Of a stretch of 64,000 bases of DNA, positions 51,123 to 63,803 are shown in pieces. Position numbers and translations under genes: made by a program. Source of the stretch: Dirofilaria immitis (taxonomy: Eukaryota > Nematoda > Chromadorea > Rhabditida > Onchocercidae); NCBI GenBank assembly GCA_024305405.1, contig JAKNDB010000068.1:2040501-2104500 (forward strand). The letters are read 5' to 3'. A model generated the notes under the pieces. That model saw only the letters and a list, made by a program, of their open reading frames with translations, was not told the DNA's origin and made no database searches. Position 1 is the first letter of the stretch. The number at the start of each line of letters is the position of its first letter.

Positions 51123-53259
51123 ATGCAAATGCTAATTAGCTTAGCAGTAATAACAGCAGCACGATTACATTCGATATTTTCATCAGCAGAAAATAATATG
51201 AATTATTGGATTGAATTAGAACTTCAAACGGTACATTGGAAGCCAACATGTTTAACAACAGGTGGATGCTCAAATCCACGTTTTCGTATTTCGAAATCTA
51301 ATAAATTTAATGCTGAAATTATCTCAATAAGTTGGAGTATTACGGAAAATTTTGTTGAGGTTAGCCTTTTTTCTCTCTCTCTTTCTTAAGAAAAAAATCA
51401 ATATTACGATTACGATATTTGGAAGTGCAAATTAAATCAATATTACGATTACGATATTTGGAAGTGCAAATTAAATCAACATCATGATTACGGTATTTGT
51501 AACTTCAAATGAAATCAACTTTATGATTACGACATTTGAAACTGCAAATTAAATCAGTATCATGATTAAGGTATTTGTATTTTCAAATCAAATCAATATA
51601 ATGATTACGATGTCTGAAACTGCAAATTTAATCAATATTACGATTACGATGTTTGTAACTTCAAATTAAAATTTAAGTACTTCATAGTCATTCCCAAAAA
51701 AATTTGATAATTTATGCATAAATCGAATAACAATTTTAAAATGTTTGCAAAATATTTATCAAAAACAAATTATTTGTATTCAAATTTATTTTTTTTTTAG
51801 AGACATTCTCGAAAATTCATAACTCATTGGATGCATGGAAAACCGCATGAAATCACTCTTCAATGTGATGTTATCGGTATGGATCCGTTGTATGGATTCT
51901 TGAGAACTTGTGATACCACACAAAATATTGAAATATTCAATGAAAAAGACGAAACTGAGGTTTTTATATAACATTGAATTCTCATAATTTTAACTACACT
52001 TATTATTACAACCTTATGAAATTTCAAAAATGAAATATTACTGTAAAAATATTTATAATTATTTTGTAAATTTGTTTTAAATATCTTGACGGTAGTAATA
52101 TCGTTTTACTAGGATTCTTATTAAAAATTAAAATCAAAAACTTTGCCTTCGTAGCAAGTTCTCAAATAGTCGGAATCTGATCAGAAAATGGATTATTTGA
52201 TAATGAAGTCATTCATATCGTAAATTTAAGCTCATTGTTACTGAAGAAAACATATTATATTAATTTTATTGATAATTGTTAGATTTTTTGAATTTTCAGG
52301 AATCTAACAATTATCCAAGAACAGTATCCGACGATGAATTATCGACGAATGAACGACATGGTAAACTTATCGTTGAAATTCGAGCCAAATGTTTTAATGC
52401 TTCATTTGCTGCCCAAAAATACATGAAACATTGTCCATGGTGTACAACACAAGATGGTATGACATTTATCGAAACAGCATCAGAGGTAGGTATAATATTT
52501 TTTATTGTCATAAATAAAATAAAATTGGAATTGATTTAATTAATCAAATTTTTCATAATTTAGTATCTAATATTGAATAATAATAATATTACTATATTTT
52601 TATATAAAATTTCAGCATGAATCAATCGAAGATGTTACAGCTAAAATGGGTTCGGTAGAGAAATTTATGCAAGCATTTATCGGTGAACAAGCGCTACTGA
52701 TATTTTTGCTAAGCTTATCATTGATGAGCTTACTAGGCTTAATTTTTTACTCCTAGTTGTCAGCAAACAACGTCATTCTATATCAGTGCTACAAAAACGA
52801 TCACAATTATTACAACCGCCTACTCATCTTAATTCATACTTATATTCGGAACAGCTTGCTAAACCTGCTAAAAATGTTAATCATAGGTTGGTATCGATTT
52901 GCAAAAAAATTTTTGAATAATTAGGAAAACTTAGCAGCAGCACATTATAGTCTTCTGATAGTACAATTGAAATATCGTAGTTTATAAAGGTTACCGCAAA
53001 ATAAGATTGCAATTTCAGGTATGATGTTCCATGGGATCAAAAATGTTTCTTACAACGATTTTGGATAAATGAAAATCCGAATATCGGTAGCGGTAATGCA
53101 ATAATAGGTTCAAGAATGTTAAATCGTACTTCAACACCTTTAGCTTATATTCCACGTAAAACAACAATCACGGGAACAATATCAACTATGTCGAAACGTT
53201 TATCACCTAATTCATCAGTATACGAACATCATGAGGACAGTGGTCTGGATTCTGTCTAA
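51123..53259 (+). CDS. Single-pass membrane protein A, tandem paralogue of 55.2 kb gene
   Basis: Exons 51123-51359, 51801-51959, 52300-52485, 52616-52886, 53019-53259; about 365 residues. An N-terminal signal peptide precedes an ectodomain with W-x3-C-x5-C-x2-P-x-F, an ITHW motif just after the first intron, DPLYGFLRTC, and IRAKCFNASF..KYMKHCPWC. The membrane segment (about 52700-52765) is followed by a basic cytoplasmic tail with VPWDQKCFLQRFW. The C-terminus is HEDSGLDSV, which contains DSGLDS, the exact beta-TrCP phosphodegron of IkB-alpha. The membrane exon stops at TAG 52755 unless one T is missing from the T6 run at 52743-52748; with it, the frame reaches the donor and joins the last exon in phase. 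Family not identified. The Cys pattern faintly recalls the MNNL-DSL region of Notch ligands, without EGF repeats (speculative). Confidence 0.8.
51388..51672 (+). repeat. Tandem array, about 41-bp unit x7, in intron 1
   Basis: AATCAATATTACGATTACGA followed by TATTTGGAAGTGCAAATTA; divergence rises toward the 3' end. Confidence 0.88.
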
Positions 53260-55176
53260 CATGAGAATTATAAATAGTCTTAATCATTTATAGCTAAGTT
53301 ATCGGAATTTAATTAGCAAATACATACCACTGAACTATTTTACATTGATTTGTTCTGTCATCGCTGCTCATATGTGCCTAAAATATTTACAGTAATAAGT
53401 TACAATAATAAGCCATTTTTAACGAAAAAAGTTTTTTGAAAAATTACTAAAAAAGATGAAATCTATGATCATTATTTTATTTTCACTAAATTCATTCAAC
53501 GACCATTTTTTAGGATCACAATTAATGAGGAAGAGAATAGAATCTCAGGAATTAAGATCAAGGGACTTCTTCTATCATGTTAAATAATCAGTTGAATCAT
53601 GAATGAAAAAAAATTAAAATAATTTTTATCGAAATATAATAAATATAATTGTAACTTTCTCTTCTTGATTTTTTTTCTTTGTACAATGATGTTTTTATGA
53701 TAAATTCTGAACAGTTTATTATATCGCAATGCTGTTTACTTATCCTAAAATAGTTTACCGTATTCCAAAGCTGCTTACCGTATTCCAAGTATTTTTTCTT
53801 CCTGCAAATATTATACATATAATTTTGATTATCTCGAAGAGACATTTCATTTGTGTAAATATTTAATGAATATACAAAGAAGGAAAGGAAATAAAAATTT
53901 TTATCAATTTAAAAGTGAACATTTGACATCAGAATGATAACTTGACCATGTCATATTCATCAATTCAAATGTAATAAACTTTTAATGTTTCCTTGAAATG
54001 TAAATTATGAAAGATATATTAAAATTAAAACGCAAAAAGTAAAAAATACATAAAAATAAAAAAAAAAGTAAAACGTGAAAGATATATTAAAGCATATGAA
54101 ATGAAGCGATACCAAATAAATATTACTGCTATCGTTAATTAACACTGAATATTACTATTGGTAGCTAATTTCTGGGCTTTTAATTAAGTAACAAAGCTTA
54201 GGACAATTATTGCAAAAATAACAGTAGTAAATTGCAACCGAAAGTAATCAAAAGTGATTTAATGAAAACAAAATCGGAATGAAAGGATTAACATAAGAAT
54301 TCATTTGAGATAAATAGATTTTTTAATTCTGATTATCTGAAACTACTTAAAACTCAATCAGAAAATTGAAATATTTGAAAGTTTTATTTATAAAACTAAT
54401 TATTATTTAACAAATTGGTACAATTATTCGGAAATTTCTATTTAGAAGTATAATCAGTAATGATGATATTGATTTGTTTGGAAGTCTTATCAGTAATAAA
54501 TGATATTGATCGCTTCTTTCCGATTCGTAAGATTAAACAATCATCATAATGATCTCTTCGAAATCAAACAAATAAATAATAACATAATTATGCTATCATT
54601 AAATGTTATGGAAAGATCGTGATCATTTGTGAAAATATATTATCGAACGTTTTTCGTCCATCTATCTGATGAGTATAAGTGACCTCTGTCCGTTGATCTT
54701 TGTCCAACAATTACAGGTAATAACTATATTCACATGCTAATATAGCAATAATAACAATTTGAAAAATGCTATAAAATTGATTAAGTTGTTTTTTTGTTTT
54801 TGATTTCTTAGAAAAAGTTTTTCTAAAATTTTAACATTTTTCTCATTTATTGTTAAAATTCTAATTTATCGAATGATATTCTAAAAGAGATAAAAGATTA
54901 AATAAAATAAATATTTTGGTAATTTTGAATAAACAAATATTTTTTTGATTATAATTTTTTTAATTCAATTTATTAAAATTATTCGATGCCACTTTTTTGA
55001 GTGTAAATTGAATTTATTGATTGTACGTATATAATAAATTAAAATGTGATAAGAAAAAAGTTTATCATTTAAATCATTGATTATACAATTTCTTTAATTA
55101 AACGAATTTTGTAATTTGAATATTCTATTGAAATGCATTATAATCATTTGCATGATAATTATAGAAGAGAATTTAC
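53260..55176. other. Intergenic between the two paralogous membrane-protein genes
   Basis: A+T-rich with no supported gene. A 16-codon frame from ATG 54669 to a consensus donor (TTACAG|GTAATA, 54717) could be a 5' exon of the next gene, but its phase does not match the acceptor at 55177-55178. Confidence 0.45.
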
Positions 55177-55189
55177 AGATATTAATATT

Positions 55190-57162
55190 ATGCGATTATC
55201 ATTTGCTGCTTTACACTTTCTTACATTTTGCTATACTTTATCAGCAAATTTCTGGACAATTGTTAAACTTGAAAAAATAACATGGTTGAATGATTGTGAT
55301 TTACGTGATATTTGCATTCATCCAACATTTCAATTACGTTTATTTAATATAATCAGTAATGAGACAGTCTCGAAAACTTTACAAGTAAACTTTGATCAAC
55401 ATGAGGTTATTTTTTGCTTTTGTTTTTTTTTTTTTTTTATAGAATGGAGCAATACTTCTTTTTTTTTTGATAACATTTTTTTTTTGATTTACAAATATTT
55501 TGTAAAATTTAAGAATAACGGAGCAGATTTGATAACATATTGGAATGAAGGAACAGCTGATACGATAGTTTCAACTATTACAATTGATGGAAATGATCCG
55601 GATTATGATTTCCCAAGAATTTGCGATTCTACTGCGACTATTTTCCTATTTCGTATGATCAATATGGTTAGGCATTCATTTTCGTTCTCGCATATAAGCA
55701 TGCATTTTGCTACTATTTATTTAAACATATTTTATATGAATAAATATACGATATATAATAACGACATATAGTAATGATATTATTAATTACTGTATTGCAA
55801 TTAATCTAATTTATACAGTAATTTTTCATTAAAAAAGTTATAATTTAGAATATAACCGAAATGTCAGGTGTTTGTTTCAAAGCACAACTAACTTTTGCGA
55901 AATATTCCAATCAATGTTCACATGAAACCAATTCGACAATCGTAAGTAATGAAATTATTTAGGATAGAATCAAAAAAATTTACGAATTATAGATTTGGCA
56001 TAAAGGAATTTCGTTTGATTTTATGGATGAGCATATGTATGATCGCAATAATTTTTATTATAATTGAGATTTAGCATTTAAAACAGCTTATCAATAATTG
56101 ATAAGTAAAATTTACGTTATTTTATTTTAATCTAATTGAAATAAATTTTTTCAATCATCTCTATATCGATTAGTGATTACTATAAAGTTTTGCAAGACTA
56201 ATTTCGCACCTGTTTCGTTTTCAACAATTTTCTCAGTATTTAATTTTTTTTTATTGTTAGAAATTTATTGATATAGTAAATGAATTAGAATAAAGTTAAA
56301 TATATTTCAATAAATCGATATTTCAATTCGTTGAAAATATCAAATGCAAAAGTATATTTATTAGATAACTCTCGAAATGGTAATTATTAGTGATAAGAGA
56401 GGACGAAATAATCGAATAATTAATTCTAATATAAATTAAATACAAAAATAAAATTTAAACAGTGAAATTGACAAAATGACTAATTATACAATATTATTTG
56501 CTATATCATATCATTATGTTTCTTTTATTTGCTATATCATATCATTACGTTTTCAATGTTTATATTTATCAAATGGCAATGATAATATTTATCTTTTCTT
56601 TTTTTTTTTTTACAAGCAAAATGAAAATTTTTTATTTTCAGGATCAAACAGATGAAAAAACTTTGCAAACTTTTTTAATTATAGCTATTGGCTGTTTAGT
56701 TATATGTTTAGCATTAATTAATATTTTTATCACGATAAATCGTATCCTAAAATTTCGATATAAAAATCATTCAAAAATTAAACGGTAATTTATTGATTTT
56801 ATTTAGATATAATAATTATATTTTTTTTCGTTACAGTATTCTTTTTTCCTAACTTCGAAACTTCCGAATTTTTCTCTGAAAAGTTTTAGCATAAAATTAA
56901 AAACTTTTAAATTTCATTTTTAATTTTATATGCAAAATAATTAACGATTGATTATCATTTAAGAATATCAATGTCAAAAGCATCAATATCGAATACTGCT
57001 CCATTGAATAGAGCAGAAAATTCACATGAATTTGTAGGATCACATGTTCTTCCGATCAGTATTGCATCAACAAGTTTGAATATGATGAAATCTCCAACTG
57101 AATTATTTATTCGAGAACATATACTTTCTCCTAATTCATCGTTTTGTTATTCAGTAGCATAG
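55190..57162 (+). CDS. Single-pass membrane protein B, paralogue of the 51.1 kb gene
   Basis: Exons 55190-55405, 55514-55666, 55849-55941, 56642-56784 and 56964-57162, all phases agreeing; about 267 residues. The start at ATG 55190 lies 11 nt after a TTTACAG acceptor and begins a signal peptide; ATG 55133 is in frame but upstream of that acceptor. The ectodomain has the same W-x3-C-x5-C-x2-P-x-F as protein A. Intron 1 sits at the same place: Glu, intron, six residues, then IT(Y/H)W. Later come DPDYDFPRIC and CFKAQLTFAKY..C, matching DPLYGFLRTC and CFNASF..KY..C of A. A membrane segment in exon 4 is followed by a basic stop-transfer (RILKFRYKNHSKIKR) and a Ser-rich tail ending FCYSVA. The tail is not related to that of A. 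No frame break is needed. Confidence 0.8.
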
Positions 57163-59189
57163 TGGTAGATTCTAATCTGTCATTTTTATAATTATTCATC
57201 CTTCGCCATCTTTCGCAGTATTATTGATGATTGTTATTGATTTATCAGGTTTAATATACTTTAGAAGAAAACTCGCTACAATTCATAATATCATAAATAA
57301 CTATAGTATTTCATCTTGCTATATTCCTCTATTTGAGCATGTTTATTAACGATAAGAATTGATTATTGATTATAACAAAAAAAATCAATAAATCAAAAGT
57401 AGTTCAATTTTAATTTTTCCTAGAAATTCTTAGTTCTAAATTCTTTGTTGCCTATATTATTCTTCATTGCACAAAATTTTTCGGAGGTTAGTTTTTAATT
57501 TTACAAAATAATTTTGATATATAACGATTCATTATGATAATAGTGATGGATTGAAAAAAACTCTTGTTGATAAGTCACGATATCGCGGGATGCATGTCTA
57601 AGAAGTTTCGGAATACGAAAAGCACAATCACTTATTGGCAATGTTCAATCAATCGAATTGAATCAATCAATGGAATAAACGTGATAGATCAATTCGTGTA
57701 AGATGTACGTTAAATTAAACATCAATCATACTTCAGTGAAGAATATATGCTACATAAATTTATTGAACATATCTTATGACTTCTGTAGAATACTATATTG
57801 TAGACATACCGTACTTCTATTTCTCATTGTTAACGTAAGTTACTTTTTTGTTTTATTTTCATGATTACATTTCCGCACATATTGAATCTTTAATCTTGTA
57901 CAACTGAATAGTACGATAATGTTTGAGATATTATAAAATCATTTTGGCATCAAATATAAGTTAAATTTCTTCAAATTTTTTTTATCTCTTTTAATGTTAA
58001 TGTGTACGCATAGATACAGTATATTGCTCATTCAGTCTCATTACCGTACTTTTCACCATAGCTCATAAAGTACGGTATTCAGTGAATCGCATTATATCAT
58101 GTTTTTTCTCTAGTAAGGATATTGATTGATGTGCTGTAATATTTTGTATTATATTCTTTATTATTCCTGTGCTATTTCAGGATTTGTTGTTTCCAACTAA
58201 AGTTGCATGTAATGCCGAAATATTTTCAACATAAAAACAATGTTTGTACAAAATAGTGCTATAATATTTTTGGTTATTAAAAATTATTTTGACAACAAAT
58301 ATTTTATCAATTTGAGTCATATCATAAAATTTGAAATACTTATTTCTCTTAATCTTGATCGTTATTTGTAAAAAGCATTTTCAAAAAAATATACCATCGA
58401 ATTATGTAACAATAATTGACAAAAGAAGTGAATCCTTACAAATTCGAGACATTTTTTAAAAGAAAAAAAAGAATTTATAGAAAAGCAAAGATATTTTTGA
58501 GGAAAATGGTATTGTATCTGTGAAGTCAAATACATTCGAAAATTAATAAATCATATTATCCAACAATATACTTCATTTCATTCTCATGAACATGGCATTT
58601 TCTTCATGTAAGATTCAAATTTTCATAGCGTCTCGCTACATTAAACAATGTCCAATACGACAGTGTCACATAGCGAGTAGCATTCGTTGAAACAACTTGG
58701 GATCTCTCTGTCTTCCGACTGAGTGGGATTTTGTTGTACCGATTTTAATGAAATAGTGTTTTCTCGGTTTTGATTCGATGCCCAATCGTTTCTTTCAAGT
58801 TGGCCTTTTTTTTTGCTTATACGAACTTTCTGGTCTAATTGAAGAATAATATCGTTTCAAGCTTATGTTGCTATAGGCAGCAATAATGTAATGGTAATAA
58901 TTTTAGCCACTATAAAATTTGTTAATTGTAGTGTGAAAATGTTTCGATCACTTCAGCCAAGCATATTTCCAACGCTTGTTCTTTCTGAGAAGATGGAGTT
59001 TTATTTTGTGGAATTTTTAAATGTTTTATGTTTACGAGCAATAGTTAGCTGTATAAATCTATATAATCTAGCATAAGGCGGATAGTTTTGTGTTTTTCTC
59101 AATTTATATATAGTGAAGTTCTATCGGAAAATTTTTATGAATTCGTATTTCTATTGCTCAATCTTTTTTTGAATTATTAACTGTGATAG
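57163..59189. other. Intergenic, upstream of the NUP50 homologue
   Basis: No exon could be supported. A short frame at 58891-59076 (FRSLQPSIFPTLVLSEK) follows a TAG but has no usable donor in frame. Several TACCGTACTT/AGTACGGTA strings (57810-58080) are noticeable. Confidence 0.4.
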
Positions 59190-59212
59190 AATTCTTTTCA
59201 AGATTATTTCGA

Positions 59213-62200
59213 ATGTGTGCAAAGGACTGGCAAGAAATGAAGCATACAGAAGCGGAAAAGTTATTCCTCGAAAAAATGGCTGTTCTTAATAAAACATTCT
59301 TATATTTCATTCAATGTTCCCTGAAAGAAATGCCTGATGCAGACCTGGTAATCATTTCGCTCTTTTCCGTTTGATCGGAAAATTTTGCTATTTTTCTTCT
59401 GCAACGATTGTTTAAATAATTTTTCTAATTAAGATAGGAAGTAAATTAATCATCAGTTCATTCACGTATTGAGTGAGTTGCAGTCACCGTGCGTTCGTGA
59501 TTATTTAAAACATGTCGAAGAACTGGATCGGACTTATGGCAATATAGAACTCGCGTCTAATGGAGGTAATACCAGTACATCTACTTGCGATAGTAAAAAT
59601 GATGAAACTATCAATGAATTGCCGAAATCGAGTCTATCAGAAAAAGACATAAGTGATGGAAGCGGAATAATAGTGAAATCCAGTGCAGTTCATTCTCATG
59701 AGGACATAGCTCAAGAAAAACCTGTATCCAACGAAATAATCGTTTTTAATAGTACCAAAAATTCAGCAGCTGTTCCAAAACTTTCTTTTGATACATCTGC
59801 AGCATCATTGACTGGATCAGGTATGATTTTTGTTCTTCCTATAAGAAAAGGATTTTGCAGTTTCAAAGGCTATTTATACGTAGATGTTAATTACTACGTT
59901 TCATCTTGAAAATCGAAAATATATGGCCCTTAAAATGTTTTAAGATCAAAAATTGTTAGATTTAAATGACATATTTTGTCTTTAATACTTACCGTTCATC
60001 AATACTGAGATAAATTATTCAGCTTTTTAGGCATAGATTCCTAATATATCGCGTTGTTGGATCTTAATTTTAAAAATGATTTCCTAAGATGTCGCATTAT
60101 CGAATCATGACTTTTCTTCTTTTTTCTAGTCGTAGTTCTGCTATTTAGAATAACTTACTTTTGATCATGATCTTCTCTTTATTATGACAGTTTTTGCCCT
60201 TCATACTCATAGATTGACATTTTTGGGTTCTTATTTGCAATTATTCTGTAATTTAAAATTCAATCTTAAACTAATTCTTTCTATTACGTTTAAGAAAAAC
60301 GAGGAAGGAAGAGAGCGAAAAAGGGTGGACCTGAAGGAGGTGATGATGAAGTAATTATTTCGAATCATGTAAGTTTTGATAAATTGTATATTATGACTTT
60401 TGAAGTCTATTTTCTTGTTTTGTCCTATTAATGATTACTATATTATCCTCATTTTTCATAATCGCCGTGCAAAGAAAAGTAAGCTTTTGATTAACCGTCT
60501 TCTGTCAAGAATATTCGAAGTTGTAAATAATTACAATTTGAAAGGAATATTTGGAAATGTTTCAGAATACTCCAATTTCTCCAAGATATTCAACAAGTAC
60601 TGAAAAAGTCATATCAAAACAACGCCTAATCAGACTTCATTGTCATCCCCACTCCTATCACGTTTCAACAGCTCGAATGCTGAAACTACTTTAAAAAAGA
60701 TTTTGATGGCAAGGATAATTCAAAAACAGAAGTAAAAAATGGTGGCTTCCAGAAAAAGGCATGGATGACACTAAAGAAACAGGCACCAGCAAAATCCCTT
60801 TGTTTTTGTTCAGTCAGCAAAATGATTTAAAGAAAAATGAGTCGTTAGGAATTCCCGAATTTTGTTTTCAACAAATCATCCTCAGAAAAAGGATTGGAGG
60901 AGAATGTCAATGAAAAAAGTAAGTTGAGCTTCGGAATTATTATGCAAATAGTTTTAGGTATGTTATAAAATTGTTAATTGCTAATGAGCTTAACGTTTAG
61001 AAACTCGGATTCAAAACTGGGAAAAAAAAGAGTTTGATAGTTTGGTTATTATCGTAGTTTAAGTCAAATATCAACTTCCATGCCTTCATTAAAATATTGC
61101 AGGGAACAAGACGAGGAATTAGCCGGCAAGTCTAATGTAACTCCGGCATTCTCATTCTGGAAGCCTAATGTGACTGAAAGAAATTATGAATGCTCTGATT
61201 CTTCGAAAACTAAATTAGGTTGTCCTATATTTTAATTTTTTTGATGGCTAAGAAAATTTTAAATATTCTTAACTTAAGAAAATTCGATTTTTTTAGAATT
61301 TGGATATTTGGATTTCTTTTCGATTTTATTAACATCCCTGAATATCATTTAATAAAAAGTGATGGTAGGAATGTTCAACAAAAGTGCAGTTTTAAGGAAA
61401 GGAACTCTACTATTTATATATTTTCACCATTTCAGAATTTAAATTTGACGTGCCACCTACTATTCAATCGGAACCAAATAATGAAAGTGAGTAAGCAGTG
61501 CTGGTTGCTGATGTTTTCTTCAAATTGATTCGAAATGAAACATTCATCGAATCAGTATTTTCTAGGTGAAGAGAGTGAATATGTTCCGCCAAAACCAACA
61601 GCTGTGTTGACGGAAGAGCCGAAAGCGATATTCTCATCTAAGTAAGCTTTATCAAATAAGTGTAACAGTCGTCCTAAAGCATTCTATACCTATACATTGT
61701 AGGTGTTCGGTGTTTGTGTTGAAAGGAACGGAATATGAAAAACTTGGAATTGGACAACTTCATATCAAAACCGATGAAACAGATAGTGGAAAAAAATTCT
61801 ACTCATACGTGCTGCCACTGCTACTGGTAAATTTATTAATAACTGTTAAGGATTTTATTTAGATACTGATATAAATCACAAATGTAAAAATGATTTTTCT
61901 TTCTATTCTTTAATATAAAAAATGAAAGCAATGACAAAGGCAAAATATGTAATGACAAGAGGCGAGACTGGTGAAGTAAAAGAATTTAACAACCCGCTTA
62001 ACGTCCAAATTATATTATGGAATGATTAATAATTATTATCTTGAACTCGAAAAGAAAGCAACAATGTCAATATGCAGTTGCACTCTCATGTTGTCTGTTG
62101 ACTTTTCTGGTGATTATAATAACAATGTTTATGATGGAATCAAATATTTTTTGTAGGTACTGTGTGGGTAAATTCATACATCGATGATACTATGAAGCAT

Positions 62201-62789
62201 GTAACCGTTGAAGATGCCAAATTAAGGGTATGTATTCGAAAATAAGAAGTATAGCTTCTTTTCTTTTTTAAACTTGGTTTCGTTATTTAAGAATAAACTT
62301 AGCATCTAAGAATGAAAATATTGCTCGAAACAAATTATAAATAGGATTACGCGCTAAGCTGAATTAATTGAATTGTATTTTCGTGCAGTGTACTATAGTG
62401 TTAAGGCTTAGGGTAGGCAAAAGAAAAACATATGAATATTTGGCTTGTTCATGCTAAAAAATAATTTTTGCTGTAATATGCTGCTGATAACAGTTATGAA
62501 GGAAGAATGCTCTGATAATAGTTATCATTTTCGTCTTAAATAGTATCAGGAGTAAATCCTTTATGTATCAGTGCGGCATTCTCTATTGAATTTCTTATTT
62601 GTCCCATCCGTAATCAAGAATTGAAATGAAATTAGTGAATAGAAGCTCTGAATTTATTCCAATGGAATAATACATTCAGATAAGTTGCGTATCAAGTGGA
62701 TTACCGTCAACGTATTTGTTACGCTTGCCAAAAAAGAAGATCGTGATCAAGTGGTCGCGGAATTGCAAGGCGATAATACTTCATGTTAA
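59213..62789 (+). CDS. NUP50: Nucleoporin NUP50 (NPP-16-type) homologue with C-terminal Ran-binding domain, several frame breaks
   Basis: NUP50 is a nuclear-basket nucleoporin that helps release cargo from importin-alpha and binds Ran-GTP through a C-terminal RanBD. Exons: 59190-59347 (start ATG 59213, 24 nt after an acceptor), 59457-59820, 60295-60368, 60566-60918, 61103-61218, 61436-61486, 61566-61641, 61703-61826, 62157-62227, 62389-62412 and 62680-62789. Matches to vertebrate NUP50: the MAVLNKTFLYFI..DYLKHVEELDRTYGNIE helix region, a Lys/Arg-rich KRGRKRAKK segment, TPAFSFW, and the RanBD start CSVFVLKGTEYEKLGIGQLH with LAKKEDRDQVVAELQ at the end. The frame must shift near 60617, 60695, 60749, 60855 (one base extra), 60915 and 61798; the last intron's phase is also off by one. 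The N-terminal importin-binding part of vertebrate NUP50 was not found. It could be a pseudogene, but conserved splice sites favour sequence errors. Confidence 0.82.
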
Positions 62790-63096
62790 ACAGTTATTTG
62801 TAACTGTTTTCATTGTGCAATTGCTGTGTCTCTTATAATATTATTGTCATTTGTTTGCAATTAGTCCGTTCACTGTTTGCATACAGATTAAATAGATATT
62901 ATATTTTTGCAGTAAAATTATGCGCAGTTCATTTTGCTGTTCATTTGGTTTTGACAGGTGTTTCTTTTGTGATTCAATCCTTACCAGAAATAGAATCGGA
63001 TAGAACTGTTTTGCAACTGTAACCATAATGGACCATTGAAATACGATTTGTTTTAAAGATTTGGAACAGTCCAAAAAGAGAAATAGAAAGATTGTG

Positions 63097-63102
63097 AATA
63101 AA
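63097..63102 (+). promoter_or_regulatory. Candidate poly(A) signal of NUP50
   Basis: AATAAA, overlapping a second AATAAA a few bases on, about 310 nt after the stop. Confidence 0.45.
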
Positions 63103-63317
63103 ATAAATATGTTGAGAAAAGTATGTCTTCATTAAAATATGAATAAATGGAAAAATTCAACGAGAAGACTGTCGTAATAACTCCTGAAATAATATAAATG
63201 TAATGAGCGGGGTTTTGCAACGTTTTGTTCTGAACTAAACGTTAAATTAGTTTTCCTTTGCAATATTTACGTGTATTCTTAATTCATTTCACGGCCCCAA
63301 TTCACGTTTAATTTAAG

Positions 63318-63803
63318 ACACTATGTGACCCCACGAACTTTCGCTGGTGGGATAGCGACCATTAGTCAGATTCAGCTGCATCAGCTAGACATTGTCCTAA
63401 AGGGAAATCTTTTTACGGTATGTGAAATGAGATAAATACATTTTGGCAGGCTTTCATGCTTCATCGATAAATTATCTCTATGTTTCAGGTCTGGGCGAAT
63501 GGTTGTGTAGGTTCGAATAAGGGATTCTGCGTATGTAGAGAGGATATTTATTTTTGCGTAATTAGTAGACAGGAGGCATATATTGACGTCTTACGTAGGT
63601 AAAAAAAGGGAAAATATGCTTCATAGTTTCCATGTAGGAAGAGGAATCGCTTTTGATAAATTGAGAATAAATTATGTTGTCTTTTTCCGTATAAATTTGT
63701 TTATCTCTTTCCTATTATTTATTCTTCCTTAATCGTATAATAGCATCTGGCAAAAAATTTCAGTCACGTAATAAATTATTCTCTTTACAGGAAAGAGTAT
63801 TAA
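63318..63803 (+). CDS. Unrecognised small gene or gene fragment, three exons
   Basis: Exons 63318-63417, 63489-63598 and 63791-63803 join in phase and end at TAA 63801-63803. The first reads HYVTPRTFAGGIATISQIQL and continues LHQLDIVLKGNLFT; the second VWANGCVGSNKGFCVCREDI and continues to YIDVLR. Both are distinctly richer in G+C than the flanks and are bounded by good acceptors and donors (GTATGT, GTAAAA). In another phase the third exon would run to TAG 63857-63859 with a charged helix (VLRRLEEFLRN). No start codon is seen, so a 5' exon must exist upstream or the frame is incidental. Family not recognised. Confidence 0.4.

Noticed and set aside
55418..55513. Use of the acceptor at about 55440 (TTTTATAG|AATGGAGC) for exon 2 of membrane protein B
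   Set aside because: It leads into a Phe-rich low-complexity frame. The later AG at 55512-55513 gives the six residues before ITYW that match the paralogue's exon start exactly.
63505..63535. tRNA T-arm-like GGTTCGAATAAGG
   Set aside because: No pairing T stem, anticodon arm or acceptor stem could be built around it, and the bases lie in an open exon frame.
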